From Alligator mississippiensis (taxonomy: Eukaryota > Chordata > Crocodylia > Alligatoridae): a stretch of DNA of 64,000 nt. The stretch is from the NCBI RefSeq assembly GCF_030867095.1, contig NC_081835.1, positions 18,856,501 to 18,920,500 of the forward strand. The letters are read 5' to 3'. The notes under the pieces are model-generated. The model did not search any database, had not been told where the DNA came from, and worked only from the letters and a program-made list of their open reading frames with translations. Made by a program: the position numbers and the translations under genes. Below are positions 1 through 12,000 of the stretch, in pieces; within the stretch, counting starts at the first letter, position 1; each line of letters opens with the position of its first letter.

Positions 1-674
1 TAAGATAGTAGAGGTAGGACTTAGAAACTGAATTTTTCAACCCAGAAAGTCTTTGTCACAGATCTCCAAATGAGTTTCTAAAAGGATGCTTGCTAATTTT
101 TTCTGGATGCCCTTTACAAGTGCTTCATAGGCAAAGAAGACTGTAAAGGCCTCTGGACCAATCTCTTGTGTACACAGGTAGGCATTTACCCAAAGAGTGC
201 CCAGCATTGCCACTTCAAACCCTCACATATATCTACAAGGCATAAAACCAGAAATGCTTCACCTGACCTCATACCTCAGCCTGAAACTGATGTAAGGAGC
301 ATAGGCGTTTCAATTTTGAGACCACCCTTCTCAGGTAATTGTACCTAGGAAAGACCTATCACGATTTACATAGAAGAGTCTCAAAGTACTTCTCAGAAAT
401 TCAGAGAGACAGTCAAAATCATTTTTAATAATTCCAGTTCCTGGTAGATAGACCCCAGGCAATAAACACTAGGTATTGCAGAAATGAATAAATGCATTTT
501 ATCCAGTTCATAGTATTTATAAAGGCCTTTTTAGTTAGTTTCTCTCATTATTGGCTGAACAGAAGAGCAATACCATCCTTTTAAAATGGTTTGTGTATAA
601 CCATTGGGGAAATTAGATATCTGGCTTTTGGCTAACTTTCATTTGTTTCATGAGAACCAATGATTTTGTATGTG

Positions 675-790
675 ATATCTCTTATTGGATCAACTGCATG
701 GTTGGAATAGATTTAGACAAGCTTTCAAATGCAGTGCATTCTTCTTCAGGGCTGAGTCAGGCTTACCTAAATCTATCCCAGTCGTGCAGT
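675..790 (-). repeat. Copy of TTATTGGAYCAACT ... CTTCTTCAGG repeat family
   Basis: Contains tctcttattggatcaactgc, caagctttc and cttcttcaggg in that order. The same marks occur near 23605-23690 and in both arms at 38648-38928. The family is not firmly assigned; a SINE or the end of a Penelope-like element is possible. Confidence 0.5.
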
Positions 791-1004
791 TGGTCCCACA
801 CAAGATGTCACCTACAAAAAATCCTTGTCTCTCACCCTAGTATTTCCTAGAACATGGAATTCATGGCTACAACATCACTCTAGCACTACCACACTTCAGT
901 TGTCATGATTTGTGGATGTTCACTGCAGTGCTAGTTGGTGTAACATTTATGAAAATGAACATCCATCCCGTTCATTCTTTCTTTGTGTCAAGCCTCTCCC
1001 CAGC

Positions 1005-1165
1005 TTCCTGATGTTAATAAATATCGGCTAGGTTTTACAGCTGAAGAAATTGAAGGTCAGGCAGGAGAACTGGCAGGCCAATGGTCTGGCAGCCAGTCAG
1101 TGGCAAAACTAGGACTAGGACTTAGATCCCCAGGCTCCTACACTTGTGCTTTTAGCTATAGGACC
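1005..1165 (-). repeat. MIR-like SINE fragment
   Basis: In reverse orientation it shows the MIR pattern ttttacagctgaagaaattgaa ... cagtcagtggcaaaactagga ... ttagatccccaggctcc. It is heavily decayed, as expected for an old amniote CORE-SINE. Confidence 0.6.
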
Positions 1166-1219
1166 ATCCAGCCGGAAAGATAAAGCTTGGTGTCAGAACT
1201 TTTTCATCTTCAAAACATT

Positions 1220-1330
1220 TTACAAATACTTATCCTCACATCCCCCATGAGAGGGAGGCTAAATTTATTCCTATTTTACAGAGGGGGGAAGTTATTGGTA
1301 GAGAATGTGTTTTGCTCATAGCTTAGAATG
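1220..1330 (-). repeat. Second MIR-like fragment
   Basis: Pattern acttatcctcacatccccca then cctattttacagaggggg, the reverse complement of the MIR 3' half. Lies directly beside the first fragment. Confidence 0.45.
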
Positions 1331-3620
1331 AGGCTGTGTCATCACTGGATGGAGACCAAAAAGTTGCTGGCTACCAGACCAGTGCTCAAATTGGTAGTTA
1401 TACTTCACTCGTGTTCATATTCTATACTTTCAGCATCCCAGGCTGTGCCAGGCCTTGTGTTTTTGCTGACAGCACAGTAACTGTGAAGGCAAACATTGCA
1501 ACTATTCTTAGTTTCACAATAACTCCAGTACAGCCTGGGAGATCAGAATCGGTTTCCCTTGTGGAAAAGTAACACCAGGCTTGGAATTTTTACCTGGATG
1601 GCCACCGGCCGGGAGAAGGGACCTTTATTCCCAATCTGATCTAGAGAATGGCATGTCCAAACTGTCCTTTCCCTGCTAACATGGGATTATAGCAGGATAA
1701 GAGCTTGATTTCAAGGCCTGTTTTGTTTTCCTCTCCTCCTGCTTTGAGGTATGATTATCTACGCCCACATCTTTCTGAGAGTTCAGAGAAATAAAGACCT
1801 GTTTCCAGAGTGAATGGTTCAAAGTGCCAACCAGCTGCCCCTTAAATCTTCCTTAAGTGCCTTTCCTTCCTACTCAGTTATCTTATTTGTTATCAGGTTC
1901 TGCAGTTAACCAGACACGGTCTGCTAATCCAATACTTGCGCATCAGTCCCATAAAGCTGCAGTTAATTGATGAGCCCAAAGCTCCATGTATATCCCTATT
2001 AATAGATCCCAGTCACTTTACAGAGCTCTTATGGGCCTTTTATTCATGCCCTTAACAGCTTACTGTAAGCAGGACCAAGTCTCCAGGTGTCATCATTTTC
2101 TAAATATTTTTTAATGTCTTATTGTTTTGGAAGTTTAAATGGCTTGCTGGTGACATATTGTTCCCTTTTTGTGTTTTGCAATGTTAGGGTCCCCATGCTA
2201 GACTAAGAACTTAGCTTGCTTCTGTTGTCTTGAGCACTGGCCTATGTATATTGGTGTCTTCTTAGAAAGAGAATCGGAACGCTTAGGGACTTGTTGGAAA
2301 CAATAACTGTATAGAGTGACTGGCATTGACTTCCTAAAGGGATAGAAGGCCTCCCATTTCTTTTAAGCCTCCTGACTGCTAGCTTCTTTCATAGTGTTTT
2401 AAGTGCCTTTTTTTGGAACACACATTTACAGTTTGATGTGTGATGATTTCCCATCCACCATGGCCACCATCAAATTTCCTCAGGTATCAGTGCAAAACAC
2501 AGATGCTTGTTAATTGAACGGTATATGGTAACTCCCCTCCCTGGATTTTTGCAAACGCTTTATTTTAACCACTGGAATGGAGCTAAGAAGTGAAAATCAA
2601 AAATTGCAAACCCCCTTAATTGAAGCTGTGCCTTGCTGTCAAGTCCTTGGCTACTCCCCTCCCAAACACAGATGCTGCCCTGGGGAAGACAAGACTCAAA
2701 CTGTTTTTCTACTTGATTTCATGTTTCAAAGCAAATATTTCCCAACAAGTGATGTACGCTGTTCTCTTTCTTATTCAAGGAGACACATGTCAACATAAAT
2801 ATTTAACACGAGCATGGCTTCCCCCCCCTGCGTTCTGTTATCACTTAATATGATTGAAACTGAAATCAGACCCTTCTCCCCCATCCTACCTCCACGCTGC
2901 AGTTGAAGCAGTTTGCTTGCTGTCTGTTGAAATTCAGGCAATCTAGACAGTGGAATTAGACAGGCTGACTTCCCCCAACTCTTTCAGTTTTGCTTTCTGA
3001 CTCCCATACTCTACGGTTGTGATGTTTAGCTTTCCAATGCTGCAAGGGAGTGTTTATATTTTAAGTGTTGGGAATGGGAGTGGGAGGGAGATTATTTAAA
3101 ATAATTTACTAGGGATAAAACCCTTGCAAATATCTCTAATCATTTGAAAGGCTGGCTCTTGTGAGGTGATGAGTGACCCAAAGTTCCTCTGAGGTCAGTG
3201 GGAGATGAAGGACCTCAGCATCTTGAAGGCTTGGGCTGTGGACTCTTTGCCTCTAGCACCCACATTGACCAAGCTCTATATGATAAGTCTAGGGTAGGCA
3301 GTCTATTTAATTTCCTGCTGGGCTGTAAACTGAGCCAACACAACAGCCTCTCTTGTGGCAAAATTCTCATTGGCATCTATGGGACATCTGTCCGAGTAAA
3401 GTCTGCAGGATTTGGCCCTACAGCAGAACATGCCCATTCATTGCTCTGCCTTCATTCACCAGTCTTTTGAACCCGAGTCCACTCCAGCACCGAGACCTGT
3501 CCTTGCCCCATGTTACAGCAGTGTTGTGGCCATGAGTCTTTCCAGCCAAGGTGGAAGGGCACCAATGCCATCTATTTAAGCTGCCTCCATTAATTGAACT
3601 ATTCCATCTCCATCTTTCTT

Positions 3621-4330
3621 AGAATCATAGAAAGTCAGGGCTGGAAGGAACCTCAGGAGGTCACATCTAGTCCAACCCCCTGCTCAGAGCAAGACCATCC
3701 CTAACTAGATCATCCCAGCCAAAACTTTGTCTAGCTGGGTTTTGAAAACCTCCAAAGATGGAGCTTCCACAGCCCCTCTGGGTAACCTGTTCCAGTGTTT
3801 TACCACCCTCCTAGTGAGAAAATTCTTCCTAATATCTAACCTAAACTTCCCTTGCTGCAACTTGAGACCATTGCTCCTTGTTCTGTCATCTGTCACCGCT
3901 GACAACAGTCCAGCTCCATCCTCTTTTGAACCCCGCTTCAGGTAGTCGAAGGCTGCTATTAAGTCCCCTCTCAGTCTCCTCTTCTCTAGATGAAATAAGC
4001 CCAGCTTCCCCAGTCTTTCCTCAGAAGTCATGTCCCTCAGGCCTATCACCATTTTTGTCGCCCTCCGCTGGACTCTCTCCAATTTGTCCACATCCTTTCA
4101 GTAGTGGGGGGCCCAAAACTGGACACAGCACTCCAGATGTGGCCTCATCAGTAATGAATAGAGGGGAATAATCACTTCCCTTGACCTGCTGGCAACACTC
4201 CGACTAATGCAGCTCAGGATGCCATTAGCCTTCTTGGCAGCAAGGGACACTGCTGGCTCATATTCAGCTTATTGTCCACGGTAACTCCCAGGTCCTCTTC
4301 TGCAGAGCTGCAGCCCAGCTTCTTTCCTCA
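3621..4330 (-). mobile_element. CR1 LINE, 3' fragment with the end of ORF2
   Basis: Read on the minus strand, 4091-3705 encodes the C-terminal part of a CR1 reverse-transcriptase ORF without a stop, recognisable by [43 protein letters not shown] and [10 protein letters not shown]. The + strand begins with the typical CR1 3' tail complement (agaatcatagaaagtcaggg, ctagtccaaccccctgct). The copy is 5'-truncated, as is usual for CR1, and cannot be an independent host gene. Insertion lies in a PODXL2 intron. Confidence 0.93.
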
Positions 4331-5548
4331 GGCTCATTTATGATGCCTGCCCTTCAGCCCCAGCTTCTTAAATCCCTGCTGAGATGTGTAACAAGAGCGG
4401 ATGTTTGGTCCATTACATTGCAATGCAGAGAACTGGCGGCTCGGCCATAGCATGTTGCCTGCCTGGCCCAGATTCTGGGTGGGAGACTCCAGAAAGAAAG
4501 CAGAGGAGCTGCCTCCACCAGGACCTTCTCCCCATGCCTCTCCTGGCTGCCTGCCTTGCTGCATATGCTCCCTCAGCCAGAATCCATAACCTGATGAGAC
4601 AAGGCACTGACAGACCCTTGTGATTCAGGCCCGAGTCGTCCGTGTCTTTTCCAATTAGACCATTCACTGCTCAGACCTATGCCTGCCCTGAGCGCTTGGG
4701 ATTGCCATGGCAACCAGGAGCGCTAGCATTTATTAATCATCCGTGTGGCCTTTGGGTTGGCATGGCAACCACAGACAGGAATAGAAACACAAGAGTGGGA
4801 AAGTGGAAAAGGAGCCTCCAAGGGATGGAACGTGTCAGGCTAAGCTGGGTCCCCAACCAGCCCTGGGCGCTGGGAGAGGCAAGGTCTTTCCTTCAATTTA
4901 AGCACCTTCTTCCTGCTCCTGAAGTTATTTTTTTACTGCAAGCTGAGAAAACAGTTGTGCTCAGGGAAGTAATTCTAGGGTCCCAACCCCACGGCAGGGA
5001 GGAGGTGCTCCCCAGCTGCGGGTGAAGGGTGCTGCAAAGGAAAACACGGAGTGAGGATTGGGTGGATGAGGCCATAAAGGGGCCTCTGTGGGGCTGAGGC
5101 TGTAAAAGTCATGTTGGACCCCTCGCCACACACACAGAGCACAAGGTACTTGCTTTGGGGAGTGCCAGATTCACTGCATTGACAGAGTTAAACTAGCATG
5201 TGAACCCCCTAGGGTCCTTTCCCCAGTAAAAAAGCTAGACTGGGAAAGTGGGATGTGCTGTGGGATTTGAACCTGCATGCCCCAAATCATCCCATCAAAG
5301 GTCCCATTCAGTCCCCAGAGATGTAACTGGGAAGGTTTGTGCTCCAGGTGGTGGCAGCAGTGGCTGGGCTGGCAAGGGTGGTAGCTGCCAGCTTTGGTCC
5401 CCCTAAGTCAGCATCCAGGGCTGCTGTCCTGCCCACTCACCCCTAGACTGTCTGTTCTATCCTGCATTTGCTTCTATGGATCTAGTATGTCCAGTACCCT
5501 TGGCTCCTCTTTTTCTGGGAGAAGCAGCTCTCATGTCCCTCTCTGCAG

Positions 5549-5705
5549 GAGGAGTTCCGGCTGGAGAGGGGTCCACAGTTGCTGGCTCTGGTTGAAGATG
5601 CCTTCTCCAGGCAGACAGATGGACTGCAGGGCCAATGGCTGATCTCTCTGAGCAAACCCAATGAGAATGACAAGCACCTGCTAATGACCTTGGCAGGGGA
5701 GCAGG
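5549..5705 (+). CDS. PODXL2: PODXL2 exon: membrane-proximal ectodomain
   Basis: 157 nt between acceptor ctctgcag and donor gtaagt. It starts in phase 0 (EEFRLERGPQLLALVEDAFS) and ends with the first base of a Gly codon (GEQG). The stretch corresponds to the conserved extracellular domain next to the membrane in the CD34/podocalyxin/endoglycan family. It is the first exon of the gene visible in the window. Confidence 0.93.
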
Positions 5706-5991
5706 GTAAGTGCTGAGCAAGAAGAGTTGAGGGAGGTTGGGGGGAGAGCATGTTTTTCAACGGAGAACCTTAGTAATGCTGGAAGGAGCCTTTCCTGCTC
5801 TATTTGGTCTCAATCTTTCTCCCACTTCCAATGGCACAACAGTCCCTCCTAGGGTACAGTACAGTGGTCTCCACATTAGCTATCCCTAGTGTGTTTGTGC
5901 ATGCCTCCTCCTCACCCCATGCCACTCCTCTGGGCTTCCGTGCAGCTGGTTTGACAGTCATGGGAAATCCCAGCTTCTCCTCCTGCCCTTC

Positions 5992-6074
<83 letters not shown>

Positions 6075-7780
6075 CCCTGCTCTCCTCCTCTTTCCTCCCT
6101 TCCCTCCTCCATGCCTTCTGCTTCACACACTCCCTTGATAGACTTCTACACACTTGACAGGCATTCCCCCCCTGCTTTTTCCCTCCTTCCCCTGCTGTCT
6201 GCTTATTGCTGTCTCCCCTGCTGCTAGAGTCACCGGAGCCATGGTACACATGCTGAACACCAGACTGGGTTGGCTTGCTCAGTGTGTGCTCTTATCCACT
6301 GGGAGCTGCTTGTTTAGGGCATAAAGGTCCTACTCTCTTGCTATTCCTGACTTGCACTGTACCCCACAAACATTACAAAATATACCCCCATCCCTGGGGA
6401 GTGGTGATGAATGGTATTTTCTGTGTTGGTGGTTTAAATCAGCGCATGTCTCAACACCTTGGATCATGCCCTCTATGAACTAACAGGGTCTGGTAAGCAC
6501 ATGGGATCATAATGCAATCTTTTTCTGTGTTGGAGGGAGCCTTCTGGAGATGAGAAGCTGAGCTCTGCAGCTCAGCCAGGCTGGGCAGCTCTTGAGCTGG
6601 AGTTCAGTGCCTAGTCAGGAAACTTCCAGGGCTGAAGTGTGTTATGCTCTGAAAAATGTGGTTCTCCTTAGGGTCCTTCTTTGCTTCTGGGCTAGTTATG
6701 GTCGGGGAACAGGGCCCCTTGACTTCTACCTGCCCAGTCATGCTTTTTCCTGACTTGAGAGCATCCACATGAGGAAATGAAGAGAAGGGCGCTGCTCAGT
6801 GCTGGTGAGTGTCTCTCCCTAGCATGGAAAAGGCATTGCAGTATGCATCATGCCTGGCAGGCTGTTTTGCAAGAGGGTTCTACACAGCACAACACATGTA
6901 CTTAAGGATGCTGCAGGTCAGGACAGCACTGTCAGCAAAGCTTTGCAAGGACTCGGGGACAGCTGGGAGTGCTGCAGCTCTGGGCTGAAATGAGTGGTCA
7001 GAGCTGGTAGCACAGCAGTTGCCACCATGATTCCTGGATTCTAGCCAGTCCTCATTTTCATCTAGATTCACTCTTAGGTTTTGCCTTATAAAATGCCCCT
7101 TTCCTTCTCTCATCCCACCCTGTCATTCCTATGTGACACCCATGTGCCCTGTCTGAACAAGTGAGCTAGAGCAGAGCAGGCAGTGCTGCTGACCTCTTCA
7201 TTCCCTCATGTCCAGTTCTTTTTCCACCAGGTGTCATTCCTACAAAAGACATTCTCACAGCTCTGGGAGATGTGAAGAGGAGTTTAGCTGAGGTAAGACC
7301 TCATCTGGCAACATTTGGAAAAGCAGGAGAAGTGATTAAAACAGACCCTGAGAAAACTGGGACCATGCTTCTCTTAACTGGGAACCCAGCACAAGCCATC
7401 TGATGACTTGGCAATTTGGTGGAACACCCTCCTCCTGCCCTGGGAACAGCAGAGTCATCAAATGTCAGTTCCCATTAAGAGTAGCTGATTTAGGGGTCAT
7501 CCACTCCTTCTGGGAGCACTATTTTAAAGTTGTTCTTTACATCCTGGGGATCCCACAGGGATGAATTCCTTCCCAGCATGCCAGTGTGGGTCTCTGTAAA
7601 TTATACCTGTGGGATCTTTCTGGCAAGGTAAGCCTAACTCAGTGTGCCTCCAGCCTAGAGCTCTCCTTGTCCTGTTGCCAGTTGTCACAGTCTCTGCTGA
7701 ACAGCTTGGGTGAGGTGACCGCATTGGGGGGGATGTCCTTCAGAGCTAGATTCTGATTGCTTTCATTATATAGGGAAAAT

Positions 7781-7820
<40 letters not shown>

Positions 7821-10800
7821 ATGCATGTGTGCACCCACGCATACATGCATTCACGTGTGTGTGTGTGTGTGTGCGTGCGTGCAACTGTCAGCATATGTGT
7901 GGTTTCTCTTTTTTCCTGTTGTTGGATTCCCTGGGCTGGCAGGCACTGTTCTGCTGACTTGGTGGTGGTATTAGAATGCCACTGCCAACCTCACTTACTC
8001 GTCAAACTCTCATTCCCCAGAGACCCTAGGTAGTTTGGATGAAGGCTGAAGCAGGGAAGAAAAGAGCACAGGATAGATCATTCCCTTGCCCCATTGGACT
8101 GGAAGACAGAAGGGGCCCAATTCTGTTCTCCCATAAGTGGATGTAACTCTGGTGACTTTAGTGGAGTTACTTCTGTTTTATGCCAGTGTAAGTGACCACC
8201 GGATTGGGCCCAGAGTGTGCTGGTAGATGCATGCCTTTGACTTAACAAATTGGTGCAGCCAGACAAAGCAAATTAAGCGCTCAGTGAGGTATTGATTGGC
8301 TTACACCAGTGAAAGTGCTAAGAGCCTGTCTAGGGGCATTGCTGAAATCATGCAGCTAAAGTGCCAGCAACCTGAACCAGCCTTTCCATGGAAAACCCAA
8401 GAGAAGCATTTGTATTGGTTCACAGTTTGACCGTTGTTGGTTATAGAAAGCTAAAGCTACCTGCAAGGATCTGACAATGAGGCCTATTCTACCCCAGCAG
8501 CCTCACCACCTGGAATTCACTCTCCAGCCCTATCAATAATGAAAGAGACTGTTCATCACATTGACCTTGTGCTATCATAAGCTTGGATGGAAGAGGGAGG
8601 ATATTTTCTTACACGCTTCATACTTACTACTCAGTTGATACATAGCCTTTCTGAAATCTGCCCAGTCACTGTGAGCAGTCAGCAATGTTCAGTGGTGTTT
8701 GCTGATGTCCAGTTTCTAGCAAGCAAGGGTTTTGTTTAAATTTTGGCAGTCCTTCTCATAGTCCAGGGGAGAGGACAGGGGATTGGAAAACCCCCCATTC
8801 TTAGCTTCCCTCTGACCCTGACTCACCAGGTAACTATGGCCAAAGCTGTTGCCCTTTCTATCCCTGGGTTCTCCCTGTAACAAGTGGAGACTTACTTGCC
8901 AGCTAGTAGAGTTGTGGATTGAATTAGAGCTTTGTACCACAGATCATTTCTTATGAATGCTCTGTGTGTCCTGTTGGCCTCTGGAATATCCAGAGCCCAA
9001 GTGTAAGCTGGCAAAAGTAGGTCAGCTCAGGTAGGAACAGGATACCAGGGTTTCTTCAGGAAACACCGGTACCCCAGTCTTTACTCCTGTCCCTTTGTGA
9101 CTCTAGGCTAGAGTAAAAGAGTCTGCACATTATTACTTAAACATATAGCTCCTGACTCCCATGCTATGTTTCTGTGCTGCCTGCCTGACTTCCCTTTCTC
9201 TACCTATCGGGTAGCTGTTTCTAGAGCATATCCTGGGCTCCAAACCATTGACTTGCTACCCCACCTCACATACCTGCATGAGCCCTGAGCAGGGAGGTGA
9301 CTCCTTGTTTGCTGGCAATCCAAGAGGACCTCTACCCACTCTCAGTCCATAGCAGAAATAGATCAGGGTTTTGCCAAAGATCTATAGACCCTATTAAATT
9401 GAGCTGTGTGCTTTCTGCCTCCCAACTGTGTGACACATTTGTTATCAGGTTCAATCCCACAGCACATCCCACTTCCCCAGTCTAGCTTTTGTGCTTGTTA
9501 GTGGCTGTGAGCTTGTGTTGGGGGAGCCTGTGCAATGAGCAGTGACTGGGACTTCCTTTACCCTCAAGCAGTCTATCATGCCTTTCTTCTTGGTTACTCT
9601 CAGATTGGCATCCAGAACTACACGACCACCACAAGCTGCCAGTCACGCCCCAGCCAGCCCCGCAGTGACTATGGGAAATTGTTTGTGGTGCTGGTCATCA
9701 TTGGCTCCATCTGCGCCATCATCATCATCCTTGGGCTCATCTACAACTGCTGGCAGAGACGCCTGCCCAAGATGAAGAACATGGTGAGCACATGAGGAAA
9801 GGGTTAAAGACACATTTTCTCTTGAGATGGAGGGTATTGGTTGGAGGGAGTGGACAAGTGCCTTTTCCTAGTCCACCTTCCCATAGGGGTTTGGTAGACG
9901 CATGGAAGTGAGATCACCTATGAGCCGGTGGACGTGCCCAAAGAAGAAGGTTGGAGCCTGATAGGGCTCCATTATTGGACATACCCCATTAGCAGTGGCA
10001 GTGGGCTAGATACATCTCTTGGAAGTTTTCAGTGTGGCTGCTGCCATTTTGAGTATGGCCACTTTGGCTACCTGCCAAGCCCAACATGAAGATGCCAAGA
10101 TTCCCCATGCTCTGTTGGGACCCAAGCAGCCAAAGTGCATAGCATGCTGGGAGGGATACTCTCCACCACAAGCTGTTCCTTCATATTCAAGTTATGGCTT
10201 TAGTTGCCTGCATTTCATATAGGTTAAATGTTGTCTTCTGGTTTCAACATAGGTCCATGTACCATCCCAAGAGCCAGGGGCTAGTAGTCTTTCCCCACAA
10301 AGCTGTGAACAAACTTCAGTCAATCCTTTCCCAGTGAACAGGCAAAAATTCTCATCAACTAGAACAGGAATGGGATTTGGTTTCTAGCCTAATAAAGCAT
10401 AGGAGCAGGTTACCCGGAGAGATTGTGGAATCTCCATCCTTGGAGGTTTTTAAGACCCAGGTAGACAAAACCTTGGCTGGGCTGATCTAGCTGGGGATGC
10501 TCCTGCTTTGAGCAAAGGGTTGGACTAGATGCAGCCTCTTGGGGTCCCTTCCAACCCTCATTTTCTATGATTCCTCTGCATTTTTGAAAAGCATATTTTT
10601 CTCTCAATTTGTGTCCCATTGGGCTTTCTCTTCCTTCCCTTCCAGTCACATGGCGAGGAGTTGCGCTTTGTTGAGAATGGCTGCCATGACAACCCCACAT
10701 TGGACGTAGCCAGCGACAGTCAGTCAGAGATGCAGGAGAAAAAGCCAAGTTTGAATGGCGGGAGCGCCATCAATGGCCCCGACAGCTGGGACGTCCTGAT

Positions 10801-10855
10801 CAGCAAGCAGGCAAGCGAGGACACAGATGTGTTTGAAGAAGACACACACCTTTAA
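5549..10855 (+). CDS. PODXL2: PODXL2 (podocalyxin-like 2 / endoglycan), 3' part, spliced from 4 exons
   Basis: The join 5549-5705, 7231-7292, 9604-9783, 10646-10855 gives 609 nt, that is 202 residues plus stop, in one frame. It encodes the C-terminal third of endoglycan, a CD34-family sialomucin of the cell surface that in mammals can serve as a selectin ligand. Seen: a conserved membrane-proximal ectodomain (ERGPQLLALVED, HLLMTLAGEQG), one hydrophobic helix (LFVVLVIIGSICAIIII), a basic stop-transfer stretch (WQRRLPKMK), and a tail with the near-invariant blocks HGEELRFVENGCHDNPTLD and the C-terminal DTHL, a PDZ-binding type motif. The signal peptide, acidic region and mucin exons are not in the window; the exon expected to encode the block just before EEFRLERG was looked for in 1-5548 and not found. 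All splice junctions are GT-AG and phases agree. ABTB1 follows on the same strand, the order known from mammals. Confidence 0.95.
5706..7230 (+). other. PODXL2 intron between the first two visible exons
   Basis: Begins with a canonical gtaagt donor. Apart from the CT microsatellite at 5996-6072 and its pyrimidine-rich flank I see no recognisable element. Confidence 0.7.
5996..6072 (+). repeat. (CT)n microsatellite
   Basis: About 77 bp of nearly perfect CT dinucleotides followed by a pyrimidine-rich stretch. It produces spurious Leu-Ser or Arg-Glu open frames on the two strands. Confidence 0.98.
7231..7292 (+). CDS. PODXL2: PODXL2 exon: short juxtamembrane exon
   Basis: 62 nt between acceptor tttccaccag and donor gtaaga. 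The first two bases complete the Gly codon begun in the preceding exon; then VIPTKDILTALGDVKRSLAE, ending in phase 0. The matching VPT-LGD-RRSLEE pattern is characteristic of endoglycan. It is too short to stand out as an open frame by itself. Confidence 0.92.
7784..7882 (+). repeat. Compound (GT)n / GCATGCAT microsatellite
   Basis: Two runs of GT (7784-7818 and about 7855-7872) separated by a purine-pyrimidine alternating spacer with GCATGC and ACACGC-like steps. Alternating sequence of this kind can adopt Z-DNA. Confidence 0.95.
8113..8211. mobile_element. Palindromic MITE with GGGCCCAAT termini
   Basis: Starts gggcccaattctg and ends ccggattgggccc, so the ends are inverted copies. The centre is itself palindromic, GTAACTC ... 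GAGTTAC around gtggagttac. Elements with this centre are common in amniote introns; a relative lies near 11878-12000. Confidence 0.6.
9604..9783 (+). CDS. PODXL2: PODXL2 exon: transmembrane segment
   Basis: 180 nt, phase 0 to phase 0, acceptor tactctcag, donor gtgagc. It encodes IGIQNYTTTTSCQS (N-glycosylation sequon NYT), then a helix of about 23 hydrophobic residues at about 9679-9750, then NCWQRRLPKMKNM. The Arg/Lys cluster after the helix fits a type I orientation with a cytosolic C terminus. Confidence 0.95.
9784..10645 (+). other. PODXL2 last intron
   Basis: Starts gtgagc and ends cccttccag. Contains one + strand CR1 fragment at 10392-10575; the rest shows nothing recognisable. Confidence 0.7.
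10392..10575 (+). mobile_element. CR1 LINE 3' fragment
   Basis: Sense-oriented CR1 tail: ggttacccggagagattgtg, ctccatccttggaggttttt, gggttggactagatgc and cccttccaaccctcat. It ends ~70 bp before the PODXL2 terminal exon. Confidence 0.92.
10646..10855 (+). CDS. PODXL2: PODXL2 terminal coding exon: cytoplasmic tail
   Basis: 210 nt including the TAA stop at 10853-10855; acceptor cccttccag. The tail begins SHGEELRFVENGCHDNP and ends VFEEDTHL. The DTHL end is the PDZ-interaction motif shared by podocalyxin and endoglycan tails. The central part is more diverged from the mammalian sequence than either end. A CR1 fragment ends about 70 bp upstream of this exon without disturbing the acceptor. Confidence 0.96.
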   Translation, partial: SHGEELRFVENGCHDNPTLDVASDSQSEMQEKKPSLNGGSAINGPDSWDVLISKQASEDTDVFEEDTHL

Positions 10856-11877
10856 AGAAGAGAAACATCCAACAGAGATCTGTATCCTGGCTTGACTTCA
10901 GGGCCATGTGGTCAGACTGGCTTCTCAGGAACTTTTTATCAGGCTTGGGACAGGTCAATTCTATGGGCACATCTTCTTGGGGTCCTGAGACCACATCCAA
11001 GTCCTGGCATGAGGAGGGTTGCTGTCAGAGGAGGGGGGCGGGTGGGGTTTGTGTGTATATGTGTGTTGCTATCAGTAGCGCCACTGCTTTCATCACTTTT
11101 AAATGCACTTCCTGTAGCTCTCCGGTAGTGGCTGAGAGCAGCTGGGTTTGGGAAGCAAAACAACCAGGTTAAGATTGCCTCCAAGTGCCTGCTTCTGGGA
11201 AGTATAATCCAGCAGGAAAGAGCAGGCCAGACCTCTCTGGCACCTGGATTTGTATTGGTGGGGCTGACGGAATCTGACCCAGCAGGTACTGTGGCAGGAG
11301 AACGTGCATCTCGTTTTAGGATTCGGGGAAGCTAAGATTTAGCTGATGTTCCAGGCAGAGTTTGCATTCTACATATATGTCCTCTAGTGCTGGGGCCCGA
11401 TTCTAGCCAGATGCCCCCCTGTGATCTCTCTCTCTCTCCTTTACCTCCCAGCCCCAACCCCTTTCCCATTTCCATAGGCTCCTTGTTAATCCTGCAAAGT
11501 TTGAGCACTTTAGCCTGGTTTGTTGGGCCGACTGCAGATAATTCAATGCTGTATCGAAAAGCATCTGCTGGAAAGTCAGTGTGAGGAGTGACCTGAAAAG
11601 GGTTCTGACCAGCTACTACAAGGCTCTAGCCATGGCATCCTGAGGGACAGAGGACATTTCACTGGCATGATCTAGATCTCAGATTCTCTTTTTTAATTCC
11701 TATCCCATTTTCTGGGGGCAAGAGTGGGGGGAAATGTCCAGCTGTGGCCTTCAGTTGTGGTCAAGCTTGTGAGATTGACATGCAAAGCAGCTGAGACACC
11801 TTCACTGGTACAAGTAATAGCCAGAGACTGAGCCTCCCAGTTCCTCTTCTGTCTTTGCCAGATCTCTTCCTATGGGG

Positions 11878-12000
11878 GATATTCTGATTTCATCACAGTG
11901 GAGTAAATTAGGAGCAACTCCATTGAAATTGCTGCATTTAGACTAGTATAAAAATCAATGAAAATGAGATCAGAGTGAGACTTGGGCCTCTGGGATGAAC
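11878..12000. mobile_element. Palindromic MITE-like element
   Basis: gatttcatcacagtggagtaaa, gcaactccattgaaattgc and gagatcagagtgagacttggg follow the pattern of the amniote hairpin family seen at 8113-8211, with the GGGCC-type end at about 11995. Decayed. Confidence 0.4.

Larger units (their letters stand above)
1..5548 (+). other. PODXL2 intron sequence
   Basis: No exon recognised. It holds two MIR-like fragments near 1000-1330, a copy of the TTATTGGA/CTTCTTCAGG repeat family near 675-790, and a CR1 3' fragment at 3621-4330. Short open frames here show no homology I recognise and are treated as chance. Confidence 0.7.
7293..9603 (+). other. PODXL2 intron before the transmembrane exon
   Basis: Holds the GT microsatellite at 7784-7882 and a palindromic MITE at 8113-8211. 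No coding exon seen. Confidence 0.7.

Noticed and set aside
3705-4091. 128-codon minus-strand frame as a host gene.
   Set aside because: It is the end of CR1 ORF2, recognisable by its reverse-transcriptase tail motifs, in a 5'-truncated copy.
5804-6249. Open frames of 117 and 149 codons on both strands.
   Set aside because: They run through the (CT)n microsatellite and give Ser-Leu or Arg-Glu repeats only.
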